NCBI GenBank assembly: GCA_009664345.1
Contig: CP043547.1
Span: 3,810,709-3,874,708 of the forward strand
Origin: Planctomycetales bacterium 10988
Lineage (GTDB): Bacteria; Planctomycetota; Planctomycetia; Pirellulales; Pb10988
Direction of reading: 5' to 3'
DNA: 64,000 nt
Shown here: piece by piece, positions 26,077 through 36,200 of the stretch
Layout of the letters: each line of letters opens with the position of its first letter
Position numbering within the stretch: position 1 is the stretch's first letter
Translations under genes and position numbers: made by a program
Notes under the pieces: model-generated
What the model was told of the DNA's origin: nothing
The model's database searches: none
Seen by the model: the letters and a program-made list of their open reading frames with translations, nothing else

Positions 26077-28749
26077 ATGCCGTGGAACTTTTTGGAAGAC
26101 CGTTCCGTCCGATCGGCCGAGGACACCATCCTGCAACTCGAACAGCTGGAAGACCGTCAGCTACTCGATGCAGAGGCGTACCTGATCGACATCAATCCTA
26201 ACGGCAATTCCTCGCCGAATCACTTCGCGGAGCTGAACGGAACAGCCTTCTTTGCGGCAAACTTTGGGAGCCTGGGGACGGAGCTGTGGATGAGCGATGG
26301 GACTTCCGCCGGGACGCAACTCGTCAAAGACCTTCGTTCCGGAACCGCGAGTTCCACGCCGAAGTACCTCGTCAACTTCGAAGGGACCCTCTTCTTCCAA
26401 GCCAACGGCGGCAGTGAAGGAACCGAACTATGGAAGAGTGACGGGACTTCCGCAGGGACGCAACTTGTGAAAGATATCTTCGCCGGCGCTTCCAGCTCCT
26501 CGCCAAAGGCTTTTGCCGAACTGAACGGCACGCTCTTCTTTGAAGCCAACGATGGCTGCAACGGACGGGAATTGTGGAAAACCGATGGAACTTCCCTGGG
26601 TACTTCGCTGGTCGCGGATATCAATGCGGGCAGCGGGTCCGGGATCCCGAATGGGTTATTCAACTTCGACGGGACGCTTTTCTTCAGCGCCAACAATGGC
26701 TCCAATGGCACCGGGTTCGAACTCTGGACAAGTAACGGAACTTCCGGCGGAACGCAACTTTTTGCGGACCTTTGGCCCGGTTCGATCGGGGCCGCACCAG
26801 GGGAATTCACGAATGTCGACGGCACGATGTTCTTTGATGCTTACGCCGGCTCCCTCGGTCGAGAGTTATGGATCAGCGACGGGACGACTACGGGAACGCA
26901 ACTCATAGCCGACATCGTTCCCGGTGCCTATGGTTCGTATCCCGGCGAATTGACCGAAGTCAACGGGACGCTCTTCTTCGTCGTCAATGCCAACGATGCC
27001 AGCAATGGAACCGAACTTTGGAAGAGCGATGGCACTTCCACCGGAACGCAAATCGTGAAAGACCTTCAGGCCGGGTCGGCGAGTTCTTATGCCTCGAACC
27101 TGGTGAATTTGAATGGGACGCTCTTCTTCACGGCCAACGGAGGCAGCAACGGTTATGAACTTTGGCAGACCGATGGGACCTCCGCAGGCACGATGCTGGC
27201 CGATGATCTCATCCCCGGATCGCCCAGTTCCAGCCCTCGTTCGCTAGCCAATATTAATGGCACACTCTTCTTCCAAGCCAATAGTGGAAGCCAAGGGATC
27301 GAACTTTGGGTCCTTGAAGTAACCCCACCGACCCTGGAGATCACCCCCGATGGAGGATCAACGAGTGCGGACCCGATCCTCTTTACCTTTGAATTTTCCG
27401 AAGACGTGACGGGCTTCGAAGCCGGGGACATCTTCGTCACGAATGGAACTGCGGGGACCTTCACGACCGTCGATGCAAATACTTACACGCTGGAAGTCAT
27501 GCCGACCGCCGATGGCGATGTGACCGTGACGGTCGCGGATGGGGTCGCCGAAGACCTCGCGGGCAATGAGAATCTCGGCGACAGCGCTACCATCGAATCG
27601 GACCGCTTCGACGAACTCCCCCGCATCGTCACCGGGTCGGACGCCGGTTCGGGAATCGTGCGGCTCTTTGACGAGAGTGGCAACGAAGTGATGAGCTTCT
27701 TCCCTTATACCGCGGCGTTCACGGGCGGCGTTCGCGTGGCCGCCGGGGATATTAATGGGGATGGCATCCTCGACATCGTCACCGCAGCCGGGCCGGGCGG
27801 CGGCCCGCGTGTGCAGGTCTTCAGCAGCGATACCAGCCCGACGCTCAGCGGACCGCTGATGGATTTTTATGCCTATACTCCTTCGATCACTGTTGGTCTG
27901 TTCGTCGCTGTTGGCGATGTGAATGACGATGGCTTCGACGATATCATCACCGCACCCGACCTCGGCGGCGGGCCGCATGTCAAGGTCTTCAGCGGACAAG
28001 ATGGTTCGCTACTGAGCGAGTTTTATGCCTATAATCCAACGTTCACCGGAGGCGTGCGCATCGCGGCTGGGGATATCGACGGCAACGGCACTGCTGAAAT
28101 CATCACGGCGGCCGGACCCGGTGGCGGGCCGCACATTCGCGCCTTTGAGGGAACAAGCGGCATGCAAATGCCCGGAGCGGCAACAAACTTTTATGCCTAT
28201 GCGGCCAATGTCACCACCGGGGTTTTCGTCGCTGCCGGTGATGTGAACGACGATGGCCTCGACGATATCATCACGGCTCCCGATGCAGGCGGCGGCCCGC
28301 ATGTGAAGGTTTTCAGTTCCGACGATGGCTCGCTCTTACAGAACTTTTATGCTTACGACCCAAGCTTCGTCGGCGGCGTGCGCGTCGGGGCGACGGACCT
28401 CAACTTCGATGGCTTCGCGGATATTCTCACCGTCCCCGGCCCCAGCGGTGGTCCCCATGCCAGAGCCTTCAGCGGCGTGGACTTAGCCGACTTGGCCAAC
28501 TTTTATTCCGGCTTGCCGACGAATAGCGACGGCCTTTTCATCACCGGAGGCCTCAGTGTCGAACCGTTGGCGAAACCGGCCTCAGCGCCGTTCTTCGCCT
28601 CGACGCCTGAAACCGGAAGCAGCCCCCCGGAATCTTTGCTTTCTCAATGGCTGCAACCCAAGAAAGCTTGGACTGAAGACCTCGATGAACTTTATTCCAA
28701 AGCGGAAAAGATCGACCAGCTCTTCAGTGGTCTAGGCATCCAAGAGTAA
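26077..28749 (+). CDS. Secreted ELWxxDGT/FG-GAP repeat protein with Ig-like insert, paralogue 4
   Basis: This 890-residue paralogue is the longest of the four. The N-terminus starts MPWNFLED and contains ILQLEQLEDRQLLDAEA. Seven full ELWxxDGT repeats and a partial copy run to about residue 415. Residues from about 417 to 510 are unique to this copy and resemble a bacterial Ig-like domain (LEITPDGGSTSADPI, FTFEFSEDVTGFEAGDIFV, VTVADGVAEDLAGN). Five FG-GAP-like repeats follow, and the tail is AEKIDQLFSGLGIQE. The extra domain sits exactly at the join between the two repeat regions, as a module insertion would. The next gene is convergent, and I see no hairpin terminator in the 37-base gap. Confidence 0.85.
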   Translation: MPWNFLEDRSVRSAEDTILQLEQLEDRQLLDAEAYLIDINPNGNSSPNHFAELNGTAFFAANFGSLGTELWMSDGTSAGTQLVKDLRSGTASSTPKYLVNFEGTLFFQANGGSEGTELWKSDGTSAGTQLVKDIFAGASSSSPKAFAELNGTLFFEANDGCNGRELWKTDGTSLGTSLVADINAGSGSGIPNGLFNFDGTLFFSANNGSNGTGFELWTSNGTSGGTQLFADLWPGSIGAAPGEFTNVDGTMFFDAYAGSLGRELWISDGTTTGTQLIADIVPGAYGSYPGELTEVNGTLFFVVNANDASNGTELWKSDGTSTGTQIVKDLQAGSASSYASNLVNLNGTLFFTANGGSNGYELWQTDGTSAGTMLADDLIPGSPSSSPRSLANINGTLFFQANSGSQGIELWVLEVTPPTLEITPDGGSTSADPILFTFEFSEDVTGFEAGDIFVTNGTAGTFTTVDANTYTLEVMPTADGDVTVTVADGVAEDLAGNENLGDSATIESDRFDELPRIVTGSDAGSGIVRLFDESGNEVMSFFPYTAAFTGGVRVAAGDINGDGILDIVTAAGPGGGPRVQVFSSDTSPTLSGPLMDFYAYTPSITVGLFVAVGDVNDDGFDDIITAPDLGGGPHVKVFSGQDGSLLSEFYAYNPTFTGGVRIAAGDIDGNGTAEIITAAGPGGGPHIRAFEGTSGMQMPGAATNFYAYAANVTTGVFVAAGDVNDDGLDDIITAPDAGGGPHVKVFSSDDGSLLQNFYAYDPSFVGGVRVGATDLNFDGFADILTVPGPSGGPHARAFSGVDLADLANFYSGLPTNSDGLFITGGLSVEPLAKPASAPFFASTPETGSSPPESLLSQWLQPKKAWTEDLDELYSKAEKIDQLFSGLGIQE

Positions 28750-28786
28750 TCTTCCCAAAACCACTTTTTAAGTTTGAAGAAACAAC

Positions 28787-31108
28787 TTAGTAAGCGGGAT
28801 AAGTCGCCGGCATCTCCGGAATGGCCCCCGGAGTTGTATACGGAGCGGGATTCATCGGATAGCCATGGGGCATCATGGGATTGGGTGGCATCTGGGTTGG
28901 ATAGGTTCCCGGCACCATTGTGCTCCCATAAGGCACCGGCGTGCCATACGGGGGGACTCCCATCATAGGGCCTTGCGGAGCCATCATCGGATAGGGCGTT
29001 CCTTGCGGGAAAGGCATCCCTGGTGGCGGATAACCGGGAGAAACTTGAGGATTCCAGCCTGATTTCGCAGCCTCGGGAATCGGCGAGCCATCCGGCCAAG
29101 GCGGGCTCATCGCAGGCGGCATCCCCGGCGTAGCTGGCATCGTAGGCATTTGCATTACTGGCGGCATCCCGCTAGCCACAAGTTCCTGCGGCACGCGCCC
29201 CATCTCTTTCAGATGAATCAACAGGATGCGACGTACTTCCAAAATCGCCAACGGATGACGATGCACCCGCTCATGAAAGGCCGGCACGACCAGTTCAGAA
29301 ACGGCTTCGTCCATGTGAGCACTTTGGTAATTCACTACGCCGTCGGTATTTTCCGCCAAACTGAGTGTGCCATCGGTGATGCCGACAATATTATGGAGCG
29401 GCACATGCGGCGGCAGCGGACTTTGCAACATCGCCGTCAAGATAGGCGAGTCCGGTGCCAGCGAATCGACACTCGTGCTGATATCAAGCCCACAGTCCGC
29501 CAAGCTTTGATTGCGTTCTTGTCCAACCAAATGCTCCAGCATCGTCGTCGTCTTTCCCGGCAGGCTAATCAAATTCCGCCCAAGCCATCGGGTGAAATTA
29601 TTCGCAAACTCACTCCCTCGATGCGGCGTCGCCACGGTGACCACGCGACCGATCGAGCGTTCTCCTTCAAAGAAAAACAGTTGTCGCAATTGTTCTTCTT
29701 TCTCGGGGGTGAGGGTTAAATCCTCCAGCGGATGCGAACTGACAAGATTCCAAAAGCGATCCCCGCCATCGAGTGCCAGCAACCGCGAGATCAGCCCGCC
29801 CATGCTATGCCCGACCAAGACCATATGATCGAGCGAATGATCCTTCCGCATCGGATCGAAGACCTGCCGCATCTCTTGCAAATCCCCCCGCAACTGCGAG
29901 GCAGAGACCCAAAACGGTTGGCCGGTCGGATAGAGATAGAACCAGAATTGAAAGTTCTCGCGGATAATCGGTTCGCTTTGCAAGTCGTTGAATGCCTCCA
30001 TCCAGGTCATCGGACTGGACCAGAGGCCATGGACCATCAGCACCGGGATTTTGTGCGGTTGATACGGTTGCAACATATAAAGCCCGGCGAAACTCTGGGC
30101 CTGATCCGGTCGCAACAGTCCAAACGTTGCCGCGCGATCGAGTCGCACGTCTTGCAGAAAATAGGCAAGCGGCGTCGAGAGGTCGGTCTCCAGCGGCACC
30201 TGCGTTTGATGAATGACAATATCGGTTTGTTCGAGCGGATCGAAAAGTTCCAACTCCGCCCCGGTGACATCCCCTTCCGGACTATGATGCAATCGCAAAA
30301 AGGCCGTGACGGGGAAACTGAAGTGCGGCGGAAAGTAGCGTTCTTGCGGCACCTGGGTATTGCGGCAATTTCGCTTCGCCACCAGCGGAACGCCGAGGCC
30401 ATGCGTTTGATAACGATTTTCCAAGCCTTGCAAGTCATAATCCGAAACAAATTCGAACTCGTCAAAGTCTTCAGCTTGCCAGTTAAATCCTCGCGGCACG
30501 ATCTTGATCGTGATCTCACCTTGCGGCGTTTGACAAGCCAACTTCACGCCCGGCCGAAAGAGATCGCGTTTTTCCGCCTCCCGCAAAACTTCCTCCAAGG
30601 CCCCGTTGTAAACATCGCATGCCTCGCGAAACTGCGGGTCATACGGATTGCGGACCTGCTGGAATTGCGGAGAAAACAGATAAGTATAGCTATAGAGAAC
30701 GGCATTCCAATACAAATGCATCGCCCGTTCCGGCTCGCGTGGCTGGAGCCGTTTGCCCTCAACATAACTCAATTCCGCCAAAGCATAATACAGCTCATGG
30801 CAAGGGTCCGAATTACAATAATGCGAAAGCTGCCGAAGCAAAGCCTCGGGGTCATCGGCACTGGTGATCTCGTAGCGACGCAAGACTTGATCGGTTCGCT
30901 CACTCGGTCGTGGGCCGCCTTTTGCCGTCAGCATCAGCTTTTCGGAAAGGGGATTATGCGGTTGAGACCGCAGCCGCACCAGCGATTCACTCACACAACC
31001 CGGCAGCCAAAGCAAGAGCATCACCACGCTGACGATCAAGCAAATCCGCACCGGGAGCCACTCCCAAGCAATTCGCTGGACACGCATTTGCCTTGTTTGA
31101 ATGGACAT
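28787..31108 (-). CDS. Alpha/beta-hydrolase lipoprotein (lipase-like) with Pro/Met-rich tail
   Basis: From the ATG at 31108 (GAGG nine bases upstream) the protein has 773 residues. A hydrophobic stretch ending in LLWLPGC is a lipobox, so it is probably lipid-anchored. The central domain is an alpha/beta hydrolase: IPVLMVHGLWSSPMTWME supplies the oxyanion region, and VLVGHSMGGLISRL near residue 430 supplies the nucleophile Ser. ATPHRGSEFANNF is typical of PGAP1/lipase-like enzymes. The last ~125 residues are dominated by Pro, Met, Gly and Tyr (PPGMPFPQGTPYPMMAPQ), a low-complexity tail that is probably disordered. The substrate is unknown. An upstream ATG at 31132 lacks a ribosome site. It is divergent from the LptE-like gene. 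Confidence 0.8.
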   Translation of the reverse strand: MSIQTRQMRVQRIAWEWLPVRICLIVSVVMLLLWLPGCVSESLVRLRSQPHNPLSEKLMLTAKGGPRPSERTDQVLRRYEITSADDPEALLRQLSHYCNSDPCHELYYALAELSYVEGKRLQPREPERAMHLYWNAVLYSYTYLFSPQFQQVRNPYDPQFREACDVYNGALEEVLREAEKRDLFRPGVKLACQTPQGEITIKIVPRGFNWQAEDFDEFEFVSDYDLQGLENRYQTHGLGVPLVAKRNCRNTQVPQERYFPPHFSFPVTAFLRLHHSPEGDVTGAELELFDPLEQTDIVIHQTQVPLETDLSTPLAYFLQDVRLDRAATFGLLRPDQAQSFAGLYMLQPYQPHKIPVLMVHGLWSSPMTWMEAFNDLQSEPIIRENFQFWFYLYPTGQPFWVSASQLRGDLQEMRQVFDPMRKDHSLDHMVLVGHSMGGLISRLLALDGGDRFWNLVSSHPLEDLTLTPEKEEQLRQLFFFEGERSIGRVVTVATPHRGSEFANNFTRWLGRNLISLPGKTTTMLEHLVGQERNQSLADCGLDISTSVDSLAPDSPILTAMLQSPLPPHVPLHNIVGITDGTLSLAENTDGVVNYQSAHMDEAVSELVVPAFHERVHRHPLAILEVRRILLIHLKEMGRVPQELVASGMPPVMQMPTMPATPGMPPAMSPPWPDGSPIPEAAKSGWNPQVSPGYPPPGMPFPQGTPYPMMAPQGPMMGVPPYGTPVPYGSTMVPGTYPTQMPPNPMMPHGYPMNPAPYTTPGAIPEMPATYPAY

Positions 31109-31416
31109 GCTTCCCTCAACTCGACGTTGCATAAAACAGGATCATGCGAGAAATGCTGATGGCTGAAATGTTGACGGACCTCTTTCTTGCCGAACGGCAA
31201 ACACCGAGGCCCTTCTGATCGAGAGGGTTTTACGAACTTTTCGCCATCAAAGTCAATCCGAATTTCGGGCTGAGAGGCTAGGGAAGCCCTCGCGCTTCTC
31301 GAATAAAATCTGGCTTGCGGTGATGTCACGGAAGTGGTAAGGTCTCCCGAACGACAACACTTCTTCTCATCACTTCTTCTATAAATAGGGCAAATTTGCC
31401 CGGCGAAGGACTCGGC
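31109..31416. other. Divergent promoter spacer
   Basis: These 308 bases separate the divergent lipase-like and LptE-like genes and should contain both promoters. No other gene, repeat or hairpin stands out. Confidence 0.45.
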
Positions 31417-31965
31417 ATGGTCGAGGGAAATCGACTTCCATCATGCGCCGCGCGGTGGCTTCTGCTCGCTCTCTGCTTGGGAGTCTTGGCAGGATGCGCC
31501 CGGTATCGGATTGGCAATCAATCCCTCTATCGCTCTGATTTGCGGACGATCTACGTGCCGATGTTTCAATCGGACAGCTACCGCAAGTACCTTTCCGAGC
31601 GGCTTTACGAGGCGGTTTTGAAAGAAATCGAGTTAAAAACCCCTTATAAAGTGGTGAATAGCCCGTTAGCGGACAGCACGCTGGAAGTGCGATTGATCAA
31701 CGACGTAAAGCGAGTGACGATCTTTAGCCCGACCGATGAAGCCCGCGAGCTAGAGATTCAATTCTCCGTCGAAGCCGTCTGGACCGACCGTTGCGGGATC
31801 ACGTTGCAAGAATCAGGGCCGTTGCCCTTTGTCCCGGCTCGGGCACTCAAAGCGGAATCGACCAAGTTCCGGCCTGAAGCGGGACAGTCTATGGCGACCG
31901 CTCAACAAGAAACAATTGACCGACTTGCCCAACAGATTGTGGCGTTGCTCGAAGCTCCATGGTAA
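31417..31965 (+). CDS. LptE-family LPS-assembly lipoprotein
   Basis: The 182-residue product (ATG at 31417; a TTG at 31396 opens the frame earlier) has a signal peptide with the lipobox LGVLAGC. The mature part starts ARYRIGNQSLYRSDLRTIYVPMF, followed by SYRKYLSERLYEAVLKEIEL. That is the pattern of LptE-type proteins, the plug of the LptD translocon that puts lipopolysaccharide into the outer leaflet. The remainder is beta-strand-rich with alternating polar residues. FolP begins nine bases after its stop, so the two are probably co-transcribed. LptE family sequences diverge strongly, so the assignment rests on the N-terminal pattern and length. Confidence 0.65.
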   Translation: MVEGNRLPSCAARWLLLALCLGVLAGCARYRIGNQSLYRSDLRTIYVPMFQSDSYRKYLSERLYEAVLKEIELKTPYKVVNSPLADSTLEVRLINDVKRVTIFSPTDEARELEIQFSVEAVWTDRCGITLQESGPLPFVPARALKAESTKFRPEAGQSMATAQQETIDRLAQQIVALLEAPW

Positions 31966-31974
31966 ACTGCTAGC

Positions 31975-32892
31975 ATGGAACTTCAGCCCCCCTCTGCCGA
32001 CACCTTTTTTGAGTCGCTGCCGCGAGTTACACGCTGGCAGACGCGAAATCGTCTCTTGGAATTTGGCCGCCGGCCGCTGTTGATGGGAATCCTCAACTGC
32101 ACGCCGGACAGCTTTTCCGATGGTGGAAAGTATTTCGATCCCGAAGAGGCCATCGATCACGGCCTGGAAATGGTTGCCGAAGGGGCCGACCTGCTCGATA
32201 TCGGGGGAGAAAGTACGCGACCTTACAGCGAACCTGTTTCCGCTGAAGAAGAACGAAAACGCGTTGTTCCCGTAATTGAAGAGCTTGCCAAGCAGGTGCA
32301 AGTTCCCATCTCGATCGACACCTCCAAGGCGGAAGTCGCCGAAGCCTGCCTCGCCGCCGGGGCGGAAATCATCAACGATGTCACCGGGCTGGAAGGCGAT
32401 CCGCGGATGCTGGAAGTCGCCAAAGTATCAAAAGCCGGGGTTTGCGTGATGCACATGCAAGGCACTCCCCAAACCATGCAAGACCATCCGACCTATCAAG
32501 ATGTGGTGGCGGAAATCGAACAATACCTCCTCGACCGCCGCGAATTACTTCTTGAAAAAGGCTTGGAATTAGAGAGAATTTGTCTCGATCCAGGCATCGG
32601 CTTCGGAAAGACACACCAACACAACTTAACTCTTCTTGCTCATGTTTCTCGCTTTCACCGGCTCGGTTGTCCTCTGCTTGTAGGCCATTCCCGCAAGGGA
32701 TTTATCGGAAAAGTCCTCAACGATAAGCAGGCCGACCGCACCTGGGGCACTGTCGCGACGAGCCTCGCCCTTGCTCGCCAAGGGGTGCAAATTCTCCGCG
32801 TTCACGACATTCAACCGCACCGCGAAGCCCTCCTCCTCTTCGAAGCCGCTGGCGGAATCGACGGCCAAACCATCCAAGTAGAAACGTATTAA
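31975..32892 (+). CDS. folP: Dihydropteroate synthase
   Basis: FolP condenses p-aminobenzoate with hydroxymethyl-dihydropterin diphosphate in folate synthesis. The 305-residue TIM-barrel protein shows both signature regions: LLMGILNCTPDSFSDGG (about 36-52) and DLLDIGGESTRPYSEPVS (about 70-88). It also has ISIDTSKAEVA, AEIINDVTGLE and the C-terminal PLLVGHSRKGFIGKVL. The N-terminal ~30 residues are an extension compared with the shortest family members. It follows the LptE-like gene by nine bases. The folK gene, encoding the preceding enzyme in the pathway, lies about 6 kb downstream in the same direction. Confidence 0.95.
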   Translation: MELQPPSADTFFESLPRVTRWQTRNRLLEFGRRPLLMGILNCTPDSFSDGGKYFDPEEAIDHGLEMVAEGADLLDIGGESTRPYSEPVSAEEERKRVVPVIEELAKQVQVPISIDTSKAEVAEACLAAGAEIINDVTGLEGDPRMLEVAKVSKAGVCVMHMQGTPQTMQDHPTYQDVVAEIEQYLLDRRELLLEKGLELERICLDPGIGFGKTHQHNLTLLAHVSRFHRLGCPLLVGHSRKGFIGKVLNDKQADRTWGTVATSLALARQGVQILRVHDIQPHREALLLFEAAGGIDGQTIQVETY

Positions 32893-32919
32893 GGGAAAAA
32901 CATTTAAAAAATGTTTTTC

Positions 32920-33083
32920 GGGTTCAGGGTTCAGGGTTCAGGGTTCAGGGTTCAGGGTTCAGGGTTCAGGGTTCAGGGTTCAGGGTTCAGGGTTCAGGGT
33001 TCAGGGTTCAGGGTTCAGGGTTCAGGGTTCAGGGTTCAGGGTTCAGGGTTCAGGGTTCAGGGTTCAGGGTTCAGGGTTCAGGG
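32920..33083. repeat. Tandem array of 23 GGGTTCA heptamers
   Basis: Perfect 7-bp units GGGTTCA run from 32920 to 33080, 23 copies, and end in GGG. The unit occurs singly, mixed with GGGTTTC, in the palindromic elements at 38110 and 51574, so this looks like a replication-slippage expansion of one arm of such an element. It lies between the convergent folP and YhaN-like genes. Confidence 0.95.
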
Positions 33084-33186
33084 AAAAAAGCCTAAAACCT
33101 AAAAGTGCCTTTTATAAGAAATCCGATTCTTTAACTGCCGAAAAATACTTTTTAATTTAGGGTCCATCAAAAATGTTCCAATAGTG

Positions 33187-33242
33187 CCCGAAACCTGAAC
33201 ACTGAAACCCGAAACCTATCCATTTCCCTGGTCTTCGTGAAA
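33187..33242. repeat. Right arm of the GGGTTTC palindromic element, copy 1
   Basis: CCCGAAACCTGAACACTG and the following ACCTATCCATTTCCCTGG are the reverse complement of the left-arm pattern. The same arm, ending in ATTTCCCTGGT or ATTCCCTGGT, closes the elements at 38110-38318 and 51574-51745. Confidence 0.65.
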
Positions 33243-33268
33243 CCCCGCTAAAGCGGGCTTCCCTGCCT

Positions 33269-36200
33269 TCAAACCGTCACTTCCGAAAACTGCTTTTCGA
33301 GAAGAATGGGATTGAGGTCTTCGCAAAGAGATTGGCCGAGTTCGAGCGTACGGCGATGGCAAGTGAGAAAGAGGATTTGCAAGTCTTGCGACAAATCAAA
33401 AAGCACTTTTAGGGTTGCCGCTGCCCGTCGTTCATCGAAGTTGACTAAGACATCATCCATCACGACAGGAAGTGGTTCGCGATTGCGGCAATAGTGCTGC
33501 ATATAAGCTAGGCGAATGGCTAAATAAAGTTGTTCTCGGGTGCCGGTGCTGAGTTGTGCTGGCTCCTTAGTATTTCCCTGGGCATCGACGACCAGCGGCG
33601 TTCCCTGCTCGTCGAGCTTGCGGCGAATCCCCAGATAGCGGCCTTCGGTCATTGCCCGCAGAAAATCCCCGGCTTCTTGCAACATCTCGGGTTGATGATC
33701 CCGCTCGAAGCGATCAAGAGCCTGCTGCATTAAATGACAGGCCAGGACCTTCGGAGCCCAACGATCGATCAGCCCGGCGAGCTTCGCCCTTTCGTTTTCC
33801 AACTCGGCAGATAGCTGGGTGACCGGCGTTTGGCCTTCGGCTCGCCGTTTGATATCGGCTCGCTTTTCGCCCAGGAGTTCGCTGGCGGCTTGATACTTCG
33901 CTTCGGCTTGGTGCTGGCTAGCCGACAATTCCTCATGGCTCACCTTGAGGGCACTCGGATCGGCCTGGGCCAAGGCCTCGTAAAAATCCTCGCGGGCTTC
34001 TTTTCCCCGTAAAATATCAAGCCTTTCCTGAATTTCACGGAGTCGCTCCTTCAAGCGATCCACCTCGCGAGCTTGGGCGGCCCACCGCAAAAAGGTCTCT
34101 GGCGAATCGGCCCCGGTTTGAGCAAGCCGCTCCTCGACTCGCTGCCGACAACTGCTCAACGTTGCCGAAAGCGTTTGCTCTTCAGCTTGAAGTGCCTCGC
34201 GTTGCTCCAAGAGATCAGTCTGTTTTTGATAGGCCCGTTGCGTTCGCTGCAATCGCTCATACAGCACTGCGACGGCATTTTCCGGGAGTTGCGAAATGAG
34301 GTCAGGTGCCACCTCCGCCGCAAGTTCCTGGACTTCTTTCGCAAAATCCTTCAGACCTTGCTGCATGTCGGAGATGCGAATTCCCAACGATTGCGACTCT
34401 CGGAGTTGCAACCGGATCGACTCCAGTTCAACCACCACTTGCTTGACGGTCTTCGGCGGCCAATCGCGAGGAAATTGAAGTTGCTCTAGGAACGCCTTCC
34501 AATCCTGCTCCCACTTCGAAAAATCCGTGGCATGCTGTTTCTCTTGAGCTTCGAGCTTTCGCAGGCTTTCGAAGTTGCGTTGAGATTGCCTTTCTAAAAA
34601 GCCCCGTCGCGAACGAGCATCGCGTGCTTGTTCGACCGTTTGCTCTACTTTCAAAAGCCGCTCGTCGGCGGTCGCTGCTTCGTCGGGAAAAGCCTCGGCA
34701 AGCTGAACCTCGAAGTCTTCGATTTCGCCAAGGAGTTGCTCCTTTTGTTCCTTTTGTTTGCGAAAGCTTTTCGCCGCTGAATCCAAGGCATGAAAGGTTT
34801 CCGTCCACACCTGCATCGACGCCCAATCGAGGGGCACTAACTCGCACGGTTCCCAAAAGGCCCGCCATTCGGTTTGCCAAGCCGCTTCTTCCTCGGTGGC
34901 TTCGGTCAAGCGTTGACGTGCCTGATCGAGGGAGGATTGCAAGCGGCTCAGCTGTCGTTCGACTTGCTTCAATTCCGCAACATGCTTGCTATGGGCGAAA
35001 AGTTCGTCGGCCAATTGGTCGGCGTTTTGAATTTCGGTTTCGAACTGTTCGATCAAGCGGGCATCGGCCTCGGGGAGCCAGGCTTGAATCTCTTCGCGAA
35101 TATCCTCGCCATCAATGTACCGACGCTGGATCAAATCCCAACCTGCATCCCGTCGCTTGCGTGTTGACTTCAGCTTTTCCTGGCTAGGGATTTGGTGATC
35201 AATTTGCAATTGTTCAAGCGTTTGCTGTTGCTCGCTGGCTTCTTTTTCACGGCGTTTGACTTCATCCTCGGCCCGCTGTCGGCGTTGTTGGATCGCATAG
35301 AGCCGCGACTTCCATTCCGCCAAGGCAGCCACCGGCGGCACGGGCAAGTCCAGCAAATCCAAAGTCGACTCGGCACAAGGAGGGTCGAGCCGTTTCAACA
35401 GCGTCTCGATTTCGATTTGCTGTTCGGCCAGTTGTTGATTCGCTTCGCGGAGGTTGCGGCGTTGTTGCTCATAAGTGGAAGACTGACGGAGCAAGGCTTC
35501 AAGTCGCGACGATTCCACGGTCGGGAGGTCATCAAGCTGCTGATGATAATCGGAAAGCTCGGACTCCAGTCGCTCCCTTTGTTCGTGATGAGTTTGTTGC
35601 TGATGGCGAAGTCGTTCTTCCGACTCGACTAACTCTTGTAAAAAGTGCTTTTGGGAAACATTGAGTTGAAAGTCTTCGACAAACGCCACCGTCCATTCTT
35701 CGTGTAAGCGATTGATTTCGTGGCGAGCCTCTTCGACGATAGCCGCGGCTTCGCGCTCTCGAGTGGGCAGGTCACGGCGAAAGCCCGCGATTTCCGAAGT
35801 CTTTTGATACAGTCGTTCGATACGGTTTTGATCGGCCAGGAGTTTCGGCAGGACTTCAATGCGATCGAGGGTTTCGTTAATATGTTTGCAATTCGCACGA
35901 ACGACTTCGAGCCCCTGACGGAGTTGCGATTCGTCTTGCCAATCTTTTTCGAAAGGCTCGACGAACTCCCGGGGAATCGCGGCCGCTTCGTGCAGTTCTT
36001 CCAACTGCTCTTGTAACGTCTGCAATGTGCGAAACGGTTCCATCCCTTGGATCAAACGATCGACGCGACTGCTCTCTTGCAGAATGGCCTGCAGTTCCTC
36101 TTTCGCACGGGTGGCCGACTGCTCCGCTTCTTTGACGGACTGTTCGAGTTGATGATATTCGGTCGGCTTGAGCATAGCCGCTTGCAGTTGCCGCTCGCGA

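Noticed and set aside
17583-28749. Minus-strand and other-frame open frames across the repeat-protein array
   Set aside because: They mirror the repeats of the sense genes and keep changing frame; they are shadows produced by biased repeat codons.
29150-31159. Plus-strand open frame of 475 codons opposite the lipase-like gene
   Set aside because: It is antisense to a well-supported gene with a lipobox and GHSMGG nucleophile; its own sequence is Arg/Gln/His-rich and matches no family pattern.
32911-33102. Open frame reading FRVQGSG repeats
   Set aside because: It is a translation of the heptamer array with no ribosome site or independent coding signal.
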